From the NCBI GenBank assembly GCA_009360345.1, contig SPDP01000003.1, positions 682,001 through 746,000 of the forward strand: 64,000 nt of DNA, written 5' to 3'. This stretch comes from Alcaligenaceae bacterium SAGV5. GTDB lineage: Bacteria > Pseudomonadota > Gammaproteobacteria > Burkholderiales > Burkholderiaceae_B. Positions 16,970-24,331 of the stretch are shown one piece after another (the stretch's first letter is position 1; the number at the start of each line of letters is the position of its first letter). Under the pieces are notes generated by a model. That model was not told the origin of the DNA, did not search any database, and saw only the letters and a list, made by a program, of their open reading frames with translations. The translations under genes and the position numbers were made by a program.

Positions 16970-17893
16970 ATGTCCGCACCTCCCCGCCTGCAAGGCCTGC
17001 TTGCCCCGGTCGTCACGCCGTTCCAGCCCGACATGCTGCCCGATGCCGACCGCTTCGCCCGCCACTGCCAGTGGCTGCTCGACAGCGGCTGCGCCGGCCT
17101 GGCCATCTTCGGCACCAACAGCGAGGCCAACTCGTTGTCGGCCACCGAGAAGATCGAATTGATGGGCAAGCTCGTCGCCGACGGCATCCCCGGCGCCAGG
17201 CTGATGCCCGGCACCGGCGCGTGCTCGGTGCCCGAGGCCTCGCAACTGACCGCCGCCGCCGTCAAGCACGGCGCGGCCGGCGTCCTGATGCTGCCGCCGT
17301 TCTTCTACAAGGGCGTGCCCGACGAAGGCCTGTTCCGCTACTACAGCCAGGTCATCGAGAACGTCGGCGACTCGGCGCTGCGCGTCTACCTGTATCACAT
17401 CCCGCCGGTGTCGCAGGTGCCGATCTCGCTGCCGCTGATCGAGCGCCTGATCAAGGCCTACCCCGACACCGTCGTGGGCCTGAAGGATTCGTCCGGCGAC
17501 TGGAACTACTCCAAGTCCGTCATCGACGCCTTCGCCTCGACCGGCTTCGACGTCTTCCCCGCCAGCGAAACGCTGCTGCTGCGCGGCTTGCGCGCGGGCG
17601 GCAAGGGCTGCATCACGGCCACCGGCAACATCAACCCGGGCCCCATCAGCCAGCTCTACGCCAACTGGCAGGGCCCCGACGCCGAGGCCCTGCAGCAGAA
17701 GGTCACCCAGACCCGCGAACTGGTGCAGAAGTACCCGATGATCCCCGCGCTCAAGGCGGTCATCTCGTATTTCATGCAGGACCCCGCCTGGCGCGCGGTG
17801 CGTCCGCCGCTGGTCGAGATGCCCGGCGAGCAGGAAGCCGAGCTGATCGGCAAGCTGGAGGAACTGGGCTTCGACATGCCCGGTGTGAGGTAG
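16970..17893 (+). CDS. Dihydrodipicolinate synthase/N-acetylneuraminate lyase family protein
   Basis: A 307-residue class I aldolase-fold protein. The family motif is FGTNSEANSLSATEK (substrate carboxylate loop, GTxSE type) and the Schiff-base lysine is Lys172 in VVGLKDSSGDW. The family covers DapA, NanA, KDG aldolases and dehydratases. The context with an FCD-type GntR regulator suggests a catabolic aldolase or dehydratase of a sugar acid rather than the lysine-pathway DapA, but that is inference. AAGGAAG precedes the ATG at 16970; an in-frame ATG at 16934 lacks such a site. Confidence 0.85.
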   Translation: MSAPPRLQGLLAPVVTPFQPDMLPDADRFARHCQWLLDSGCAGLAIFGTNSEANSLSATEKIELMGKLVADGIPGARLMPGTGACSVPEASQLTAAAVKHGAAGVLMLPPFFYKGVPDEGLFRYYSQVIENVGDSALRVYLYHIPPVSQVPISLPLIERLIKAYPDTVVGLKDSSGDWNYSKSVIDAFASTGFDVFPASETLLLRGLRAGGKGCITATGNINPGPISQLYANWQGPDAEALQQKVTQTRELVQKYPMIPALKAVISYFMQDPAWRAVRPPLVEMPGEQEAELIGKLEELGFDMPGVR

Positions 17894-17976
17894 CCCCCAG
17901 CGCCCTTCGGGCGGCTCCCTCAAGGGGGCGATGCGGGGGGCCGGCAAAGCCGGATCCACCGCATCCCGGGGTACAC
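17892..17976. repeat. Dispersed GC-rich intergenic repeat, copy 2
   Basis: Begins at the stop of the aldolase gene. It carries GCGCCCTTCGGGCGGC, CTCAAGGGGGCGATGCGGG and GGCCGGCAAAGCCGGATCC, the same modules as the other copies. Confidence 0.7.
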
Positions 17977-18024
17977 GGCCGGGCTGGCGGGGACGGGTGT
18001 TCCTGTGTGCCGCGGGTCGATGAA

Positions 18025-18063
18025 AACGGCTTCGCCTTTTCGGGGCGAAGCCGTTCTTGTTTT
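18025..18063 (+). terminator. Rho-independent terminator
   Basis: A 12-base-pair stem AACGGCTTCGCC/GGCGAAGCCGTT (18025–18036, 18044–18055) is followed by CTTGTTTTCTT. It can end transcription of the aldolase gene and, read on the other strand with its own TTTTC, possibly of mnmA. Confidence 0.75.
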
Positions 18064-18073
18064 CTTGCGTCCC

Positions 18074-19168
18074 CTATCGTGTCAGGGAGTGGCGGGGTGG
18101 GCAATGATGCCGCCGCCCAGGCAGACCTCGCCGTCGTAGAGGACCGCGGACTGGCCGGGGGTGACGGCCCATTGGGCGTCGGGGAAGCCCAGGTCGAACG
18201 CTTCGCCCTCGGCGCGTTGCAGGGTGCAGGGTGCCGGGGGCGGGGGGCTCGCCGGCGATCCACGATGCCTGCTGCGCCTGCAAGGCGTTGCTCAGCAGCC
18301 AGGGGTGGTCATGGCCTTGGACCACGTAGAGCGTATTGGACGCGAGGTCCTTCTTCGCCACGTACCAGGCATCCGCCGTGCCGTCTTCCTGCTGGCGGCC
18401 TTTCACGCCGCCTATGCCCAGGCCTTTGCGCTGGCCCAGCGTGTAGAACGACAGTCCGACGTGCTGGCCCACGCGCTGGCCTTCGGGCGTGAGGATGGGG
18501 CCGGGCTGGGTGGGCAGGTAGCGGTTCAGGAATTCGCGGAAGGGGCGTTCGCCGATGAAGCAGATGCCGGTGGAGTCTTTCTTGGCGGCATTGGACAGGC
18601 CCAGTTCGTGCGCGATGCGCCGCACTTCGGTCTTGCGGATCTCGCCCAGCGGGAAGACCGTGCGCGACAACTGCTCCTGGTTCAGCCGATGCAGGAAATA
18701 GCTCTGGTCCTTGGTGCCGTCCAGGGCCTTGAGCAATTGATGCCGACCGGCCTGCGGCCCCGATTCCACGCGGCGCGCGCGCGCGTAGTGGCCGGTGGCG
18801 ATGTGCTCGGCGCCCATGCGCATCGCATGGTCCAGGAAGGCCTTGAACTTGATCTCGGCGTTGCACAGCACGTCGGGGTTGGGCGTGCGGCCGGCCGAAT
18901 ACTCGCGCAGGAATTCCGCGAACACGCGGTCCTTGTATTCGGCGGCGAAGTTGACCGCCTCGATGTCGATGCCGATGACGTCGGCCACGCTGGCGGCGTC
19001 CAGCCAATCCTGCCGGGTCGAGCAGTACTCGGAATCGTCATCGTCTTCCCAGTTCTTCATGAAGAGGCCGACCACCTCGTAGCCCTGCTGTTTCAGCAGC
19101 CAGGCGCTGACCGACGAATCCACGCCGCCGGACATGCCCACTACGATGCGTCCCTTACTGCTTGCCAT
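18074..19168 (-). CDS. mnmA: tRNA-specific 2-thiouridylase MnmA with frameshifted C-terminus
   Basis: MnmA thiolates the wobble uridine of tRNA-Lys, -Glu and -Gln. Residues 1–~310 are canonical: the PP-loop [19 protein letters not shown], the catalytic cysteines in [12 protein letters not shown] and [12 protein letters not shown], and [14 protein letters not shown]. After ...[11 protein letters not shown] the frame is lost. The expected C-terminal sequence ([13 protein letters not shown]... [19 protein letters not shown] ... PATP, stop) continues intact in another frame at 18234–18082. The segment usually between them, including the conserved KxRYRQxD motif, is missing. So a deletion of about a dozen codons, not a multiple of three, seems to have occurred near 18233; the shifted frame stops at 18074. 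The active site is intact but the C-terminal beta-barrel is damaged. It could also be an assembly error. Confidence 0.85.
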   Translation of the reverse strand: MASSKGRIVVGMSGGVDSSVSAWLLKQQGYEVVGLFMKNWEDDDDSEYCSTRQDWLDAASVADVIGIDIEAVNFAAEYKDRVFAEFLREYSAGRTPNPDVLCNAEIKFKAFLDHAMRMGAEHIATGHYARARRVESGPQAGRHQLLKALDGTKDQSYFLHRLNQEQLSRTVFPLGEIRKTEVRRIAHELGLSNAAKKDSTGICFIGERPFREFLNRYLPTQPGPILTPEGQRVGQHVGLSFYTLGQRKGLGIGGVKGRQQEDGTADAWYVAKKDLASNTLYVVQGHDHPWLLSNALQAQQASWIAGEPPAPGTLHPATRRGRSVRPGLPRRPMGRHPRPVRGPLRRRGLPGRRHHCPPRHSLTR

Positions 19169-19649
19169 GATGCGTATCCACGATTGCCGAATGAGTGTAG
19201 AGCGCGTCCAGCGCCAGCCACGGCCGGCCCGACGCCCGCGCGCGCAGATAGTCGTCCACGCAGCGCATGACCAACGGGCTGCGATGCTCGGCCTGCCGGG
19301 CACGCAGTTCGTCGGCGGGGATCCAGAACGCGCGGCGTATGCCTTCGTCCAGGGCGTAGCCGGGAATCGGCTCCCCGGCTTCGCCCACGAAGGCGAAGCG
19401 CAGGAAGGTCGGCGCATCGGCGGCGTCGGGACGCCACAGGTACGTGCCCAGCCACCCCGCCGGGATGAAGGGATGCGCGGTCTCTTCCAGGGTTTCGCGC
19501 CTGACGGCGCATTCGAGCGATTCGCCGGCTTCGAGGTGGCCGGCCGGCTGGTTCAGCCTGACACCGTCGTCGGTGTCTTCCTCGATGACCAGAAACTTGC
19601 CGCCGCGCTCGATCACGGCGGCGACGGTGACTCGGGGTGTCCAGACCAT
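19155..19649 (-). CDS. nudJ: NUDIX hydrolase, NudJ-like phosphatase
   Basis: A 164-residue NUDIX protein. The Nudix box is canonical, [20 protein letters not shown], with all metal-binding Glu residues. NudJ hydrolyses nucleoside tri- and diphosphates and hydroxymethyl-pyrimidine pyrophosphate. In many proteobacteria nudJ directly precedes mnmA, as it does here with a 14-base overlap, which supports the assignment. The pair should be co-transcribed. Length is close to the family's. Confidence 0.85.
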   Translation of the reverse strand: MVWTPRVTVAAVIERGGKFLVIEEDTDDGVRLNQPAGHLEAGESLECAVRRETLEETAHPFIPAGWLGTYLWRPDAADAPTFLRFAFVGEAGEPIPGYALDEGIRRAFWIPADELRARQAEHRSPLVMRCVDDYLRARASGRPWLALDALYTHSAIVDTHHGKQ

Positions 19650-19709
19650 GGAGGGCGCTCGTTCGGATCCATGGGGGATTTTATCAAAGGGGGACGCCGG
19701 CGCGGCCGC

Positions 19710-20342
19710 CTATCCCTCGAAGGCCTCGGGGTCATCCAGCACGATCCGCGCGGTCTTCTGGTAGTGCTCGGTCAACAGCGCGACGGCCAGGTCGGCATTT
19801 CCCGCCGTGATCGCGTCCATCAGTGCTTCGTGCTCCGCCTGGATCGGACGGTCCGGAAAAATCTTCTGCACCGACAATTGGCGATAGCGATACAACTGGT
19901 CCGCCAGTTGTTCGCAGAAGCCGATCAGCCAGCGCGACCCGCATCCGCCTATCAGCGCGCGGTGGAAGGCCCGGTGGCGCTGTTCCCACTCGGGATTGGC
20001 CTCGAAGCGGTCGGCCTGCAGCGAACGCGGGGTCTTGGACAGGCGATGGAAGGCGAGCACCAGTTCTTCTTCCCAGCGCGCGTCGCCGGACGCCATCGAT
20101 TTGCGCAGGGCGATTTCCTCCAGCCAGCAGCGGGTGTTGGTGATCTCGACCAGGTCCGCGGGGCTGACCGCCGCCACGGCAAAGCCGCGCTGGTCGCGCT
20201 GCTCCACCAGGCCGTCGGCGGTCAGCCGGTTCAAGGCCTCGCGCACGGGGGTCTGGCCGGCGCCGTAGTGGTGGCCCAGGAATTCGATCTGCAGCTTGCG
20301 CCCGGGGGGCAGCAACCGGCCCGCCAGCAGGTCGGCGCGCAT
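19710..20342 (-). CDS. GntR-family transcriptional regulator (FCD domain)
   Basis: 210 residues from the first available ATG. The winged helix is visible (LPPGRKLQIEFLGHHYGAGQ, TPVREALNRLTADGLVEQ) followed by an FCD-like helical domain with EQRHRAFHRALIGG. The ATG at 20342 cuts the first helix of the DNA-binding domain. In-frame sequence upstream reads like family sequence (QATTLYDRMRADLLAG) with no ATG, GTG or TTG before an in-frame stop, so a CTG start or a damaged 5' end is likely. It is divergent from the FAH-family hydrolase across an AT-rich gap with repeated boxes, which it probably controls. Confidence 0.8.
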   Translation of the reverse strand: MRADLLAGRLLPPGRKLQIEFLGHHYGAGQTPVREALNRLTADGLVEQRDQRGFAVAAVSPADLVEITNTRCWLEEIALRKSMASGDARWEEELVLAFHRLSKTPRSLQADRFEANPEWEQRHRAFHRALIGGCGSRWLIGFCEQLADQLYRYRQLSVQKIFPDRPIQAEHEALMDAITAGNADLAVALLTEHYQKTARIVLDDPEAFEG

Positions 20343-20414
20343 GCGGTCGTACAGCGTGGTGGCCTGGGTGGCGGCGTTGCGGGCCGGCCGAGCAAAGGGT
20401 GCCGGCCCGGTGGA

Positions 20415-20496
20415 TTTTATATGAAAGTGTATAAAAGACCGTCATCATAAAAAATATGTATAAAAAATTGCAATATTAAAAAATGTATATAAAATG
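20415..20496. promoter_or_regulatory. AT-rich operator region with repeated TGTATAAAA-like boxes
   Basis: Three similar boxes are present: GTGTATAAAA (20427–20436), ATGTATAAAAAA (20456–20467) and ATGTATATAAAATG (20483–20496). The first pairs with TTTTATA (20415–20421) as an inverted repeat. The block is sharply more AT-rich than all flanking DNA and sits between a GntR regulator and the divergent FAH-family gene. Confidence 0.5.
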
Positions 20497-20586
20497 GCGG
20501 GGCCAAAGGAACAAGCGCCCCGCGGGGCCGGCGTCTTTGCGCGTGCGCGCAGGCACGCGCCTTTTCACCAACAACCGGAGTTAGAG

Positions 20587-21447
20587 ATGAAATTCGTGAG
20601 TTTCCGCAAAGATGGCGCCGTGCGCCTGGGCGTGCTGGCCGATGACGGCATCATCGACCTGAACCAGGCCCAGCCGCAGGTCCCGGCGGACCTGGGCGCC
20701 GCGCTGCTGGCCGGTGTCGACCTCCAGGCCGCCGCCAAGGCCGCCATCGCGTCGTCCGCTCCCCGTCTGGCAGCCGACTCCATCGCCTATGCGCCCGTGG
20801 TGCCGCGTCCCGGCAAAATCATCTGCCTGGGCCTGAACTACTTCGATCACGCCAAGGAAGGCGGCCGCGACAAGCCGGAATACCCCTGGTTCTTCTTCCG
20901 CGGCGCCACCTCGCTGCTGGCCCATGGCGAACCCACGCTGCGTCCGCGCGTGTCCGACAAGTTCGACTACGAAGCCGAACTGGCCGTGGTGATCGGCAAG
21001 ACCGGCCGCCATGTCAAGCGCGACCAGGCGATGGACCTCGTGTTCGGCTACGCCTGCTTCAACGACATCTCGGTGCGCGACTACCAGAAGCGCACGCCGC
21101 AATGGACCATCGGCAAGAACTTCGACGCCACGGGCGCTTTCGGCCCGCACCTGGTCACCGCCGACGAACTGCCGGCCGCCGCCAAGGGCCTGTCGATCAA
21201 GTGCCGCCTGAACGGCCAGGTCATGCAGGACGCCAACACCAGCGACATGATCTTCGACATCCCCGAGACCATCGAGCTGCTGACCGAAGTGCTGACCCTG
21301 GAGCCGGGCGACGTGATCGTCATGGGCACGCCCGCCGGCGTGGGCCAGGCGCGCAATCCGCAGGTCTGGATGAAGCCGGGCGACGTGGTGGAAATCGAGA
21401 TCGAAAAGGTCGGCCTGCTGCGTAATCCGGTCCAGGCCGAAGCCTGA
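20587..21447 (+). CDS. Fumarylacetoacetate hydrolase family protein
   Basis: A 286-residue FAH-fold protein. It begins MKFVSFRKDGAVRLGVLADD and has the family core PGKIICLGLNYFDHAKEGG, then PWFFFRGATSLLAHGE and DYEAELAVVIGK with the metal-binding acidic residues, and GFNDIS-like YACFNDISVRDYQKR. The C-terminal GDVIVMGTPAGVGQARNP is typical. Members are C–C hydrolases, decarboxylases or isomerases of 2-oxo acids, and the substrate is not readable. CGGAG lies upstream of the ATG. Probably regulated by the divergent GntR regulator. A strong terminator follows. Confidence 0.88.
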   Translation: MKFVSFRKDGAVRLGVLADDGIIDLNQAQPQVPADLGAALLAGVDLQAAAKAAIASSAPRLAADSIAYAPVVPRPGKIICLGLNYFDHAKEGGRDKPEYPWFFFRGATSLLAHGEPTLRPRVSDKFDYEAELAVVIGKTGRHVKRDQAMDLVFGYACFNDISVRDYQKRTPQWTIGKNFDATGAFGPHLVTADELPAAAKGLSIKCRLNGQVMQDANTSDMIFDIPETIELLTEVLTLEPGDVIVMGTPAGVGQARNPQVWMKPGDVVEIEIEKVGLLRNPVQAEA

Positions 21448-21471
21448 TATCCGAGCGGCAACGCGATGAAG

Positions 21472-21497
21472 AAAGCCACCGTTTCGGTGGCTTTTTT
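21472..21497 (+). terminator. Rho-independent terminator of the FAH-family gene
   Basis: Stem AAAGCCACC/GGTGGCTTT (21472–21480, 21486–21494) with loop GTTTC and a run of six T. Confidence 0.88.
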
Positions 21498-21502
21498 CAT
21501 CG

Positions 21503-21606
21503 CCGGGCCGTCCCAAGATGAAAAAGCGCCCCCTCGGGGGGCAGCGCCGCCGCGTAGCGGCAAGCGTGGGGGCTTTTTCTCATTGCCGGGCCGCCCCAAG
21601 ATGAAA
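21503..21606. repeat. Intergenic repeat, copy 3, bracketed by a direct repeat
   Basis: Two near-identical 21-base boxes of the form CCGGGCCGYCCCAAGATGAA (21503–21522, 21586–21605) flank an inverted GC-rich module with CCCCCTCGGGGGG and CGCCGCGTAGCGGC. A further box of the same kind lies at 33652–33670. The last nine codons of the neighbouring Rrf2 gene are encoded inside it. Confidence 0.65.
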
Positions 21607-22029
21607 CCGTCCCGCGGGCTCTGTAACCACCTGCGCAAGCTCGGAAAGCGTATGCCCTGCCAATCGGGCCAGCAGGACTTGCTCCGACTCGTGCATGGCC
21701 TGGACGATGAGTCGATTGACGGCGCCTTCCACCGGGCATCGAGGGTTGTCATCGGCCGGAGCGATGGCAAAGACCGCGCCGTGAGGAATGGCGTCATACA
21801 CATCCTTGGCGGTCGTGGCACTCAGGTCCCGCGTGAGCGACCACCCGCCGTTGCGTCCTCCCGTCGACGCGACGAGACCCGCATCGCGCAGGGCAGCCAT
21901 GATCCGGCGTACGACGACAGCGTTGGTGTGCAGCATCCTGGCGAGGTTTTCGGAGGTCGTGGTACCTCCACGCAAATGCATGTGGATCAGCACATGAAGT
22001 AGACGGGCAAGCCGGGTGTCGTATGCCAT
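21580..22029 (-). CDS. Rrf2-family transcriptional regulator (YwnA-like)
   Basis: A 149-residue protein beginning MAYDTRLARLLHVLIHMHL, with the winged-helix recognition part SENLARMLHTNAVVVRRIMA and wing ASTGGRNGGWSLTRD. It lacks the iron–sulfur cysteines of IscR or NsrR (only one Cys, in NPRCPVEG), so it resembles the redox- or ligand-sensing YwnA/HypR branch. It is divergent from the epoxide hydrolase gene. The ATG at 22029 is chosen over 22059 because an inverted repeat lies between the two divergent starts. The C-terminal RFHLGAARQ is encoded by the intergenic repeat. Confidence 0.82.
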   Translation of the reverse strand: MAYDTRLARLLHVLIHMHLRGGTTTSENLARMLHTNAVVVRRIMAALRDAGLVASTGGRNGGWSLTRDLSATTAKDVYDAIPHGAVFAIAPADDNPRCPVEGAVNRLIVQAMHESEQVLLARLAGHTLSELAQVVTEPAGRFHLGAARQ

Positions 22030-22050
22030 GGGAAGCTCAAGGTTTTGCGT

Positions 22051-22076
22051 AACATTCATAGTTACGGTAGCATGTT
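22051..22076. promoter_or_regulatory. Imperfect palindrome, candidate Rrf2 operator
   Basis: Arms AACAT (22051–22055) and ATGTT (22072–22076) bracket a partly symmetric core around ATAGTTACGGTAGCAT. It is centred between the divergent Rrf2 and hydrolase genes. Confidence 0.35.
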
Positions 22077-22105
22077 TTATCCGAAACCATGGGCGAGAAG
22101 CATCG

Positions 22106-23095
22106 ATGGGCAATCGTAACCAGCGCCATGTGGAAGCCAACGGACTCAGGCTTCACGTCACCGAGGAAGGCGAAGGCCCTCTGGTGCTTCTTTGCCACGG
22201 TTTCCCCGAGACGGCCCACGCCTGGCGGCATCAGTTGTCCGCGCTTGCCGAAGTGGGTTTTCATGCGGTGGCGCCCGATCTGCGAGGCTACGGCAATAGC
22301 GACAGCCCGGCCGATGCGGCGGACTTTACGACCCTGGATGTGGTGGGCGACCTGGTTGCCCTGGTCGATGCCGAAGGGGCGCGTGACGCGGTGATCGTGG
22401 GCGGCGATTGGGGCGCCACGATAGCCTGGCAGGCCGCGCAGGCGAGGCCCGATCGATTCCGTGCGGTGGCGGCGCTGGGCGTGCCGATGATGGGACGGGC
22501 CCCGGTTGCACCCAGCCGGATGTTTCCGCAAACCGCGGCGGCCGTCTTCTACACGCACTACTTCGACCAGCCGGACGTGGCGGAACAGGAGTTCGAGCGG
22601 GACGTCGCTTCAACCCTCCGGAAGATCTACTTCGCTGCGTCCGGAAGCGCCGGGTCGCGCGCCGATCCAAGCACCCCCAATCCGTTCGGGATGGTGGCTC
22701 GCGGGCAGGGGCTGCTCGACACGCTTCCAGATCCTGAAGCACTGCCACCCTGGCTCGAACAAGCCGACCTGGATATCTTCGTGGAGAGCTTCCGGAAAAG
22801 CGGCTTTCGAGGCGGGCTCAACTACTATCGGAACCTGGATAGGAATTGGATGTTGCAGGGCGCTTTTGCCGGCAAGCGAGTCGACGTCCCGGCGCTGTTT
22901 CTTGTCGGAGAGCGGGATACGGGTCTTGCGATCCCGGGTATGGAGCAGATCATCGAGGCGATGCCCGGGCTGGTGCCTCAACTGCGTTCCTCCACGGTCA
23001 TTCCCGGCGCGGGGCACTGGCTGCAACAGGAGGCGCCAGGAGCCGTCAACGCAGCGCTCATCCAGTTCCTGCATAGTCTCCAAGATGATGAATAA
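22106..23095 (+). CDS. Epoxide hydrolase-like alpha/beta hydrolase
   Basis: A 329-residue enzyme. The oxyanion motif is LLCHGFPETAHAW, the nucleophile is Asp101 in VGGDWGATIAWQ (Asp rather than Ser, as in epoxide hydrolases and haloalkane dehalogenases), and the catalytic His304 is in GAGHWLQQE. The cap domain contains NYYRNLDRNW, a tyrosine context typical of soluble epoxide hydrolases. The ATG at 22106 fits the family N-terminus and has GAGAAG upstream. The stop overlaps the ester-cyclase-like gene by 11 bases. Likely controlled by the divergent Rrf2 regulator. Confidence 0.87.
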   Translation: MGNRNQRHVEANGLRLHVTEEGEGPLVLLCHGFPETAHAWRHQLSALAEVGFHAVAPDLRGYGNSDSPADAADFTTLDVVGDLVALVDAEGARDAVIVGGDWGATIAWQAAQARPDRFRAVAALGVPMMGRAPVAPSRMFPQTAAAVFYTHYFDQPDVAEQEFERDVASTLRKIYFAASGSAGSRADPSTPNPFGMVARGQGLLDTLPDPEALPPWLEQADLDIFVESFRKSGFRGGLNYYRNLDRNWMLQGAFAGKRVDVPALFLVGERDTGLAIPGMEQIIEAMPGLVPQLRSSTVIPGAGHWLQQEAPGAVNAALIQFLHSLQDDE

Positions 23096-23489
23096 AGTCG
23101 GGCTTGAATCGTTCTATCACGACTACATCGCCTGTCTCAACGCACAGAATTGGGATGAGCTGGAACGGTTCGTCCACGACGAGGTGCATCACAACGGCAG
23201 GCTGCTGGGCATCGCGGGTTATCGCGCCATGCTTGAAAGCGACTACATGCGGATTCCCGACCTGCATTTCGAGATCCAGTTGCTGATTGCGGATCCGCCG
23301 CGTATCGCCAGCCGGCTTCAATTCGACGTGACGCCGAAGGCCGGTTTTCTCGGACTGCCGGTGAACGGCCAGCGGGTGAGGTTCTGCGAGAACGTTTTCT
23401 ATGATTGTCGTGGCGGGCGGATTCGCGAAGTGTGGTCGGTCATCGACAAGGCGGGCATCGAGGCGCAGCTTCAGAACGCCGGAGCATGA
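23085..23489 (+). CDS. SnoaL-like ester cyclase/NTF2-fold protein
   Basis: A 134-residue protein of the NTF2/SnoaL fold: YHDYIACLNAQNWDELERFV, then VHHNGRLLGIAGYRAMLES, a beta-rich half with SRLQFDVTPKAGFLG, and GGRIREVWSVIDKAG. Members are polyketide cyclases or small-molecule hydrolases; many are of unknown function. Translation is coupled to the epoxide hydrolase by an overlap, with two consecutive ATGs at 23085 and 23088, so the pair may handle the same substrate. Confidence 0.78.
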   Translation: MMNKVGLESFYHDYIACLNAQNWDELERFVHDEVHHNGRLLGIAGYRAMLESDYMRIPDLHFEIQLLIADPPRIASRLQFDVTPKAGFLGLPVNGQRVRFCENVFYDCRGGRIREVWSVIDKAGIEAQLQNAGA

Positions 23490-23495
23490 TTCCCA

Positions 23496-23822
23496 TCAAA
23501 AATCGAGTTGTTCCGGGCTGATGCCCAACGCCGCGGCAATCTTCTCCCTGGAAGCCTTGCGCAGCCGGCCGCTGCCCTCCTGCTGGGCATAGGCGGACTG
23601 GCTGACTCCCAGGCGTCCGGCGACGGCGGCCTGGGTCAGGCCCAGATGTTCGCGCCAGGCTCGAACGGGTGTCGCCCCGTCTACGGTCCGATCGACCACG
23701 CCGTGTGGGATCAGCTCGCTGTCTACATTGCGTTGCGCCATGTACTCGCCATACGGGATCACCACGAAGGCGGGCTCGCCATCCGGCCCGTTGATGATCT
23801 GAATGTTAGTACGTGCGTTCAT
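23496..23822 (-). CDS. Xre-family antitoxin of a type II toxin–antitoxin pair
   Basis: A 108-residue protein. An N-terminal Phd/YefM-like strand segment (INGPDGEPAFVVIPYGEYMA) is followed by a Cro/C1 helix-turn-helix, LGLTQAAVAGRLGVSQSAYA, and the C-terminal LGISPEQLDF. It follows the RelE-like toxin gene with a 17-base overlap, the toxin-first order seen in HigBA-type modules. The protein should neutralise the toxin and repress the operon. The start region lies inside the end of the toxin gene. Confidence 0.82.
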   Translation of the reverse strand: MNARTNIQIINGPDGEPAFVVIPYGEYMAQRNVDSELIPHGVVDRTVDGATPVRAWREHLGLTQAAVAGRLGVSQSAYAQQEGSGRLRKASREKIAAALGISPEQLDF

Positions 23823-24060
23823 CGCGCTTTTTCACCTCTTGAATTTCGACGACTCTGATTTTTCCGTTCCAATCGAAGAAAACCCGGTAGTTGGCGACCC
23901 GTAGCCGGTATTCGTATTGATGATTGGCGAGAGCCTTGACGTGCAGGCAATCAGGCATTGTGACCAGGGAGGAAACGCCATCTCGTATGGCCATCTGATG
24001 CTGCCGATCAAGCTTGCGCAGTTGCCTGGCTGCCTTCAGTGTCCACAGAATCGAGTTCAT
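23806..24060 (-). CDS. RelE/ParE-family toxin
   Basis: An 84-residue basic protein with the RelE fold signature: WTLKAARQLRKLDRQHQMAI, then YEYRLRVANYRVFFDWNGKIRVV and a C-terminal Lys-Arg rich end (EVKKRDERTY). RelE-type toxins cleave mRNA at the ribosome; ParE-type ones poison gyrase, and this one looks nearer to RelE/HigB. First gene of the pair, likely autoregulated with the Xre antitoxin. The AT-rich stretch 24061–24085 just upstream contains the likely promoter. Confidence 0.82.
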   Translation of the reverse strand: MNSILWTLKAARQLRKLDRQHQMAIRDGVSSLVTMPDCLHVKALANHQYEYRLRVANYRVFFDWNGKIRVVEIQEVKKRDERTY

Positions 24061-24331
24061 GAAAATTATAAGCTGATTATAAGTTTTTGGCTTGCTCCAT
24101 TATGGTCTGTCTGAGAGGTGCTTTTCCGCTTTGGTATGTCCGGCCTGACATACTCACGAGGCCAGGGAAGCTTCCTGAAGCATCCCCTCCCGGTGTTCGC
24201 GCACGGCCTGCCGCGCCATGTCGTTCAGTCCGGTATCGCCGTGGACATGGGGGCGGTGTCGACCATGCGCGAGGCGTTCCCCCGCTTCTTCCGGCAGGCC
24301 GGCCGGAAGCGGGGCGAGAGGTAGGCCGCCG
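24061..24331. other. Gene-free stretch, possible decayed coding sequence
   Basis: No convincing gene. The first 25 bases are AT-rich and hold the toxin–antitoxin promoter region. On the minus strand short in-frame pieces such as MARQAVREHREGMLQEASLA look protein-like but are cut off by stops, so this may be the remains of a gene. Nothing could be identified. Confidence 0.3.
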
